Source: Fimiplasma intestinipullorum
GTDB taxonomy: Bacteria > Bacillota_I > Bacilli_A > Erysipelotrichales > Coprobacillaceae
Direction of reading: 5' to 3'
DNA: 18,352 nt
Assembly (NCBI GenBank): GCA_018715065.1
Contig: DVMJ01000036.1
Span: forward strand, 1-18,352
The notes beneath the pieces were generated by a model that worked only from the letters and a program-made list of their open reading frames with translations, was not told where the DNA came from and ran no database searches. Both the position numbers and the translations under genes were made by a program. This document shows, piece after piece, positions 13,934 through 18,352 of this stretch; the first letter of the stretch is position 1, and each line of letters starts with the position of its first letter.

Positions 13934-14392
13934 ATGCAGGAATTAGCCCGCTATTTAATTGATCATGATCTGTCGATTACGAGCTGCGAGAGTTTTACGG
14001 TTGGACGTTTTGCCAGCTCAATTGGTTCGATCCCCGGCATCTCAAAGGTGTTTCGTGGGGCGTTGGTGACTTATCAGAGTGAGATCAAAGAAAAAATATT
14101 AGGAATCAGCCATGAGGTGATCCAGAAAAAAGGGGTCGTCAGTGAAGAAGTGGCTTTTTTGATGGCGCAAAAGGCCAGTGAGATCATGGAGGCAGAGATT
14201 GCGATTTCTTTTACAGGAAACGCCGGACCGGAAGCAATGGAGAATAAACCGGTCGGTTTATGTTATATCGGAATTTGTATTCGAAAAGAAACAAAAGTTT
14301 ATGCGTGTCATTTTCAGGGTGATCGGACATCCATTGCCCAACAGGCCATTGCGTATGGGGTGATGCGTTTAAAAGAACTGTTATGGGATTGA
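13934..14392 (+). CDS. CinA C-terminal domain protein (PncC-like amidohydrolase)
   Basis: The 152 residues correspond to the C-terminal domain of CinA/PncC, which in characterised members deamidates nicotinamide mononucleotide in pyridine nucleotide salvage. Supporting motifs are CESFT (18-22), FRGALVTYQSEIKEKILGI (about 40-58), GVVSEEVA (67-74) and SFTGNAGPE followed by KPVG. The N-terminal molybdopterin-binding-like domain of B. subtilis CinA (about 416 residues in total) is absent, and no leftover sequence exists: pgsA ends two bases before the start. Two usually Gly-rich motifs are altered: the expected TGG reads TVG, and the expected GGT after AGP is replaced. Activity is therefore uncertain. 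recA follows after 16 nt, so the genomic position is that of cinA. Confidence 0.9.
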   Translation: MQELARYLIDHDLSITSCESFTVGRFASSIGSIPGISKVFRGALVTYQSEIKEKILGISHEVIQKKGVVSEEVAFLMAQKASEIMEAEIAISFTGNAGPEAMENKPVGLCYIGICIRKETKVYACHFQGDRTSIAQQAIAYGVMRLKELLWD

Positions 14393-14408
14393 AAGGAGAA
14401 GATCATAC

Positions 14409-15461
14409 ATGGCAGAAAGAAGAAAAGAGGTACTGCGGCCTTCAGAGGATAAAAAAGAGCAGGCCTTGCAGGAAGCGTTAAAGCAAATAGAAAAACAATT
14501 TGGTAAAGGCTCGGTCATGCGTTTAGGTGATCGTGCAGAAGTGAGCGTTGATGTGATTCCGAGTGGGTCGCTTGCATTAGACATTGCTTTAGGTATCGGT
14601 GGCTATCCTAAAGGGAGGATCATTGAGATTTATGGTCCTGAATCAAGCGGTAAAACGACACTGACCTTGCATGCAATTGCAGAGGCGCAAAAAAAAGGCG
14701 GACGGGCTGCGTTCATTGATGCCGAACATGCCATCGATCCTGTCTATGCCAAAGCGTTAGGTGTTAATATTGATGATTTGATCCTTTCTCAGCCAGATAG
14801 CGGAGAACAAGGTCTGGAAATTGCAGAAACACTGGTACGGTCAGGTGCCATCGATCTGATCGTTGTCGATTCCGTTGCTGCACTGGTGCCGCAGGTCGAG
14901 CTGGATGGTGAGATGAGTGATTCGCAGATGGGACTTCAGGCTAGACTGATGTCCAAGGCTTTGCGTAAATTATCCGGTATCATGAATAAGACGGACTGCA
15001 CGATCATTTTTATCAATCAGCTGCGTGAAAAGATCGGGGTCATGTTTGGAAATCCTGAAACGACAACGGGAGGCCGCGCTTTGAAGTTCTATTCTTCAGT
15101 GCGTATTGAGATTCGTCGTTCAGAGGCTATCAAACAGGGCAGTGAGATCATTGGTAATAAAACCAACATCAAAGTCGTTAAAAATAAAGTGGCACCGCCT
15201 TTCAAGGTAGCGACCGTGGATATTATTTATGGTCAGGGAATCTCCAAGGACGGTGAGGTCCTGGATCTGGCTGTAGAGCAGGATCTGATTGAAAAAAGTG
15301 GCGCCTGGTATGCATACAATGGTGAGAAGATCGGACAGGGGCGTGAAAATGCCAAGGCTTATCTGCGCTCCCATCCGGAACTGTTAGAGCAGCTGGCTTT
15401 AACGATCAAGGCGAAACTGATGGGAAAAGAAGAAGCAGCTTCAGAAGAGGCACTGGCATAA
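14409..15461 (+). CDS. recA: Recombinase RecA
   Basis: RecA forms filaments on single-stranded DNA, promotes homologous strand exchange and triggers LexA self-cleavage. The 350 residues are full length. The Walker A GPESSGKT (76-83, Lys82) and VVDSVAALVP Walker B region (about 156-165) are visible, as are the L1/L2 loop region with SQMGLQARLMSKALRKL and GNPETTTGGRALKFYSS, and an acidic C-terminal tail. The ribosome binding site GAAAGGAGAA lies about 9 nt before ATG 14409. It is the third gene of the pgsA operon and ends in its own strong terminator. No LexA operator is visible in the 16-nt gap, so any SOS control must come from elsewhere. Confidence 0.99.
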   Translation: MAERRKEVLRPSEDKKEQALQEALKQIEKQFGKGSVMRLGDRAEVSVDVIPSGSLALDIALGIGGYPKGRIIEIYGPESSGKTTLTLHAIAEAQKKGGRAAFIDAEHAIDPVYAKALGVNIDDLILSQPDSGEQGLEIAETLVRSGAIDLIVVDSVAALVPQVELDGEMSDSQMGLQARLMSKALRKLSGIMNKTDCTIIFINQLREKIGVMFGNPETTTGGRALKFYSSVRIEIRRSEAIKQGSEIIGNKTNIKVVKNKVAPPFKVATVDIIYGQGISKDGEVLDLAVEQDLIEKSGAWYAYNGEKIGQGRENAKAYLRSHPELLEQLALTIKAKLMGKEEAASEEALA

Positions 15462-15487
15462 GGAAGTCTTTCAAGGCTTCCTTTTTT
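15460..15487 (+). terminator. Terminator of the pgsA-cinA(C)-recA operon
   Basis: AAGGAAG (15460-15466) pairs with CTTCCTT (15477-15483), with an inner CTT/AAG extension, and a T-run 15482-15487. The recA stop (15459-15461) overlaps the left arm. Confidence 0.88.
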
Positions 15488-15570
15488 GGAACGAATTGAA
15501 AATAATAGACATCTATTGGAAATAAATATTTGTCATCAATTCAAAAAATATGGGAATAAAAGGATTTCTA

Positions 15571-15599
15571 TTGCGTTTTAAGAAACTTTAGTATAAAAT
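15571..15599 (+). promoter_or_regulatory. Upstream candidate promoter of rny
   Basis: TTGCGT (15571-15576), 17-bp spacer, TAAAAT (15594-15599), in a 205-nt AT-rich intergenic region (15488-15692). The leader would be about 85 nt and includes the second promoter. Confidence 0.45.
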
Positions 15600-15610
15600 A
15601 TATTAGTATC

Positions 15611-15639
15611 TTGAGTTTTTTGATACTAGTGTTTATAAT
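15611..15639 (+). promoter_or_regulatory. Main candidate promoter of rny
   Basis: TTGAGT (15611-15616), 17-bp spacer, perfect TATAAT (15634-15639). The -35 box lies inside an inverted repeat with arms TAGTATC (15604-15610) and GATACTA (15622-15628), so a repressor site is conceivable. Confidence 0.65.
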
Positions 15640-15692
15640 CTTATTTGCATCATTATACACGATTACAGAACAGATGAGATAGGAGGAAATGG

Positions 15693-17246
15693 ATGGATAA
15701 TGTAATATTTACCTTCTTGTCCTATGTTCTAGCTATTGCGCTTGGAATGGGTGTGATGAAGTTAATTCACAGCTTAAACATTTCAAAAGCAAACGTGAGT
15801 GCTGCCAAAATCATTGAAGATGCGAATTCAAAAGCAGACAATCTGATTAAAGAAGCGATTTTAGATGGAAAAAATCAGGCTTATGAGCTCAAATTAGAGG
15901 CAGAAAAAGAAATCAAAGCCAAGAAAAAAGAAGTCAATGACTTTGAAAACAAACTGCTTCAGCGTGAACAGAGCATCGATCGTCGAGATATTGCTTTACA
16001 GGGTCGCGAAGATTCGCTGGAACAGAAAGCGAATCAGTTAAATGATCAACAGATAGAACTGGACAATATGGAGGCACTTTTAAAGGAAAAAATCAATTCC
16101 AAGATCAGTGAATTGGAAAAAATTGCAGAGATGACTGCAAGCGAAGCAAAAGAAGAGTTATTTAAACAGGTGGAACAAAAAGTAGCCCAGGAGACGGTCG
16201 CCTATATCAAAGAACAGGAAGAAGAAGCAAAAGCGAAGGCGAGCCAGATGGCCCGCGAAATCATTGCGACGGCCATCAGTCGTTATGCACAGGAAGAAAC
16301 CGTTGAAAAGACAGTTTCTGTCGTTTCTCTTCCTTCCGAGGAAATGAAAGGACGGATCATCGGGCGTGAAGGAAGAAATATCAAGGCGATTGAAAGTGCT
16401 ACGGGTGTTGATCTGATCATTGACGATACGCCTGAAGCGATCACGCTTTCTTCTTTCGACCCAATTCGTCGAGAAATTGCTCGTATTTCACTGGAAAAAT
16501 TGATTCATGACGGTCGTATTCAACCAGGCCGGATCGAAGAAGTTGTGGAAAGAACGCGCAATGAGATCAATGAAACAATCCGTCAGGCCGGTGAGGATGC
16601 TATCTTCCAGTTAGGAATCTCCAGAATGGACAAAGAACTGGTCTTCATGATCGGTAAATTAAAATATCGTACCAGCTACGGCCAGAACGGTCTGCAGCAT
16701 TCACTGGAGGTTGCACACTTAGCTGGTATTATGGCCGCTGAACTTGGCTTAAATCAGCAATTAGCCAAACGTGCGGGTCTGCTGCATGACTTAGGAAAAT
16801 CCATCGATTATGAAGTGGAAGGAAGTCATGTTGAGATCGGTGCGAAATACGCTAAGAAGCATGGTGAAAATGCAGTGGTCATTAATGCTATTGAGTCCCA
16901 CCACGGAGATGTTCCGGCAACAAGTGTCATTAGTGTGCTTGTTGCTGCCGCCGATACTTTAAGTGCAGCGCGTCCGGGCAGTCGTTTAGAAAGTCTTGAA
17001 AACTATATCCAGCGTCTTGAACGCTTAGAAGAAATTGGTAGCAGTTTTGAAGGCGTTGAACGAACTTTTGCGATTCAGGCCGGACGTGAAATACGTGTTG
17101 TTGTTAAACCGGATAAAGTGGATGATCTGCAGGCACATAAGCTTGCCCGCGACATTAAGGAAAAAATTGAGAATGAACTCACTTACCCTGGTCATATCAA
17201 GGTAACTGTGATTCGTGAAGTCAGAGCAAATGAGATTGCAAAGTAG
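15693..17246 (+). CDS. rny: Ribonuclease Y
   Basis: RNase Y is the membrane-bound endoribonuclease that initiates mRNA decay in many Bacillota. The 517 residues match the usual length of about 520. Order of parts: N-terminal membrane helix (about 4-22), a long charged coiled coil (about 30-200), a KH RNA-binding domain with MKGRIIGREGRNIKAIE (about 218-234), then the HD hydrolase domain with HSLEVAHLAG and LLHDLGK (His365, Asp366). The start is supported by AGGAGGAAA (15681-15689). A second ATG at 15689 is out of frame. It is preceded by two promoters and followed by a very strong terminator. The order recA-rny-ymdB-spoVS is shared with B. subtilis, minus pbpX. Confidence 0.98.
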   Translation: MDNVIFTFLSYVLAIALGMGVMKLIHSLNISKANVSAAKIIEDANSKADNLIKEAILDGKNQAYELKLEAEKEIKAKKKEVNDFENKLLQREQSIDRRDIALQGREDSLEQKANQLNDQQIELDNMEALLKEKINSKISELEKIAEMTASEAKEELFKQVEQKVAQETVAYIKEQEEEAKAKASQMAREIIATAISRYAQEETVEKTVSVVSLPSEEMKGRIIGREGRNIKAIESATGVDLIIDDTPEAITLSSFDPIRREIARISLEKLIHDGRIQPGRIEEVVERTRNEINETIRQAGEDAIFQLGISRMDKELVFMIGKLKYRTSYGQNGLQHSLEVAHLAGIMAAELGLNQQLAKRAGLLHDLGKSIDYEVEGSHVEIGAKYAKKHGENAVVINAIESHHGDVPATSVISVLVAAADTLSAARPGSRLESLENYIQRLERLEEIGSSFEGVERTFAIQAGREIRVVVKPDKVDDLQAHKLARDIKEKIENELTYPGHIKVTVIREVRANEIAK

Positions 17247-17268
17247 GATGACACATCCTACTTTTTTT
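17240..17268 (+). terminator. Terminator of rny
   Basis: AAAGTAGGATG (17240-17250) pairs perfectly with CATCCTACTTT (17254-17264) around a 3-nt ACA loop, followed by T-run 17262-17268. The rny stop TAG (17244-17246) lies in the left arm. Confidence 0.92.
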
Positions 17269-17315
17269 GGAAAATTCTGACATTTAAGAAAGGAGTAAGT
17301 CCAAATAGGATGTAA

Positions 17316-18101
17316 ATGATGAAAATATTCATGATTGGAGATATTGTTGGTCAAAGTGGGCGCCGTGCTCTGGACCAATATCTGCCCCAGTTAAAACAAA
17401 AATATGGCATTGATGTCGTGATAGGCAATGGCGAAAATGCCGCTCATGGCAAAGGGATGACGCGACGGGTGTATGATGAGTTAGTCTTTAATGGTCTGTC
17501 CTTGATATCTATGGGAAATCATACATTTTCTAAGCGTGAACTCTTTGATTTCATAGATGAAGCGGATCGATTGGTCGTTCCTTTGAATCAGCCTGCGACC
17601 TTACCGGGAGTAGGCAGCCGGGTCATTGAGGTCAAAGGAATCAGAATTCGATTGACAAATTTATTGGGAATCACTTTTATGAACGGTATTGTTGATAATC
17701 CTTTTGCCTGTATGGATCAATTACTGAGTCGAATTGGTAAAAATGAGATCCATATCGTTGATTTTCATGCTGAAGCAACGAGTGAAAAACTGGCTCTGGG
17801 ACATTATCTGGATGGACGTGTACAGGCCGTACTAGGCACGCATACCCATATTCAGACTGCAGATGAAAGACTGTTGCCCAAAGGCACCGCTTATATTACT
17901 GATATCGGCATGACTGGCCCTTATGACAGTATCATTGGCAGTGACATTTCGTCCATTCTTCATAAAATGACAACAGGATTGGCAGGGCGCTATCAGATTG
18001 CCGAAGGACCTGCGCAATTTTGTGGAGTGATCTTGGATATCGACGAAGTACATTACCGTGTCTTGAACATCGAACGCGTCTATCTTCGTCCAGAAAACTA
18101 G
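17316..18101 (+). CDS. ymdB: YmdB-family metallophosphoesterase
   Basis: YmdB is a dimetal phosphodiesterase reported to act on cyclic nucleotides and to influence biofilm and other late-adaptive gene expression in B. subtilis. Metal-binding motifs are intact: GDIVG (8-12), NGENAAHGKG (38-47), GNHTF (67-71), DFHAEATSEKLALG and GTHTHIQTAD, then TDIGMTGPYDSI. The length of 261 residues is close to the B. subtilis protein (264). Two consecutive ATG codons open the frame. The second (17319) gives B. subtilis-like numbering, and both fit the weak AGGA at 17307-17310. An in-frame ATG-TAA pair sits immediately upstream (17310-17315). No clear promoter separates it from the rny terminator, so read-through from rny may feed it. 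Confidence 0.95.
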   Translation: MMKIFMIGDIVGQSGRRALDQYLPQLKQKYGIDVVIGNGENAAHGKGMTRRVYDELVFNGLSLISMGNHTFSKRELFDFIDEADRLVVPLNQPATLPGVGSRVIEVKGIRIRLTNLLGITFMNGIVDNPFACMDQLLSRIGKNEIHIVDFHAEATSEKLALGHYLDGRVQAVLGTHTHIQTADERLLPKGTAYITDIGMTGPYDSIIGSDISSILHKMTTGLAGRYQIAEGPAQFCGVILDIDEVHYRVLNIERVYLRPEN

Positions 18102-18104
18102 TCT

Positions 18105-18147
18105 AAATCTCTCCTGATGGCATAGAATGAAGCAAGGAGGGATTTTT
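18105..18147 (+). promoter_or_regulatory. Terminator-like hairpin that buries the spoVS ribosome binding site
   Basis: AAATCTCTCCT (18105-18115) pairs over 11 bp, with one T-G wobble, with AGGAGGGATTT (18135-18145). The loop is 19 nt and a T-run covers 18143-18147. It has the shape of the ymdB terminator, yet its right arm is the only Shine-Dalgarno sequence of spoVS. Confidence 0.65.
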
Positions 18148-18149
18148 AT

Positions 18150-18352
18150 ATGGACATTTTAAGAGTATCGGCTAAATCAAATCCAAATGCTGTTGCAGGA
18201 GCTATTGCCAATATGATGCGAGAAAAACACCAGGTACGCATGCAGGTGATCGGTGCCGCCAGCCTGAATCAGGCAATCAAAGCCATCGCTATTGCGCGCG
18301 GGTATGTAGCTCCCTCTGGAAAATCATTGTATTGCGTTCCGTCTTTTCTGGA
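18150..18352 (+). CDS. spoVS: Stage V sporulation protein S (5' part, cut by the window edge)
   Basis: SpoVS is a small Alba-like nucleic-acid-binding protein needed for normal sporulation progress and spore coat/core development. The 67 complete codons visible include ILRVSAKSNPNAVAGAIA near the start and ALNQ-type ASLNQAIKAIAIARGYVAPSG in the middle, which matches the strongly conserved B. subtilis protein (86 residues). About 20 residues are missing at the right edge. The start is ATG 18150, with AGGAGGG (18135-18141) at about 8 nt. It follows ymdB as in B. subtilis. The ribosome binding site hairpin suggests post-transcriptional or read-through control. Confidence 0.96.
   Translation, partial: MDILRVSAKSNPNAVAGAIANMMREKHQVRMQVIGAASLNQAIKAIAIARGYVAPSGKSLYCVPSFL

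Noticed and set aside
14393..14408. LexA/DinR operator before recA
   Set aside because: I looked for GAAC-N4-GTTC or close forms in the gap and the pgsA promoter region and saw none. A divergent site inside cinA cannot be excluded.

Overview
The window looks like a chromosomal core region of an endospore-forming Bacillota (Firmicutes). Three sporulation-associated genes are present: a SpoVIF-like gene, spoIVA and the start of spoVS. Strong AGGAGG-type ribosome binding sites, a Bacillus-type (class B) RNase P RNA, GpsB, RecU and RNase Y point the same way. The gene blocks match the order I know from Bacillus subtilis but are packed together and differ in detail, for example a CinA reduced to its C-terminal domain. 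A deep-branching lineage such as the Erysipelotrichia is possible. That lineage call is inference and not certain. I see no mobile elements, tRNAs, CRISPR arrays or prophage.

Layout on the + strand: (1) the terminator of an unseen upstream gene, then a monocistronic gene for a very acidic, repeat-containing, tail-anchored protein of unknown function (317-1120) behind two promoters; (2) a cmk-der-gpsA operon (1260-4251) followed by the small SpoVIF-like gene (4297-4536), spoIVA (4613-6094) and hup (6201-6473); (3) a YugP-type membrane zinc peptidase (6597-7283), then a dnaD-nth pair (7360-8630) whose promoter overlaps the preceding terminator. On the - strand, convergent with nth, lies a recU-class A PBP operon (12259 down to 8772). 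Back on the + strand are gpsB and rnpB, only 6 nt apart (12554-13233), then pgsA-cinA(C-terminal)-recA (13338-15461), rny (15693-17246), ymdB (17316-18101) and the beginning of spoVS (18150 to the window edge).

The genes cover nucleotide and phospholipid supply (cmk, gpsA, pgsA), ribosome assembly (der), nucleoid and DNA maintenance (hup, dnaD, nth, recU, recA), RNA processing and decay (rnpB, rny), peptidoglycan synthesis and its regulation (PBP, gpsB) and sporulation. Nearly every transcription unit ends in a compact intrinsic terminator that overlaps or touches the stop codon.

No wholly new multi-gene system is evident. The most interesting signals are: ribosome binding sites of the SpoVIF-like gene and spoVS buried in hairpins that also resemble terminators; the unknown acidic tail-anchored protein with palindrome-rich dual promoters; a GpsB-docking-type motif in the cytoplasmic tail of the neighbouring PBP; and the tight gpsB-rnpB junction with a shortened RNase P RNA.
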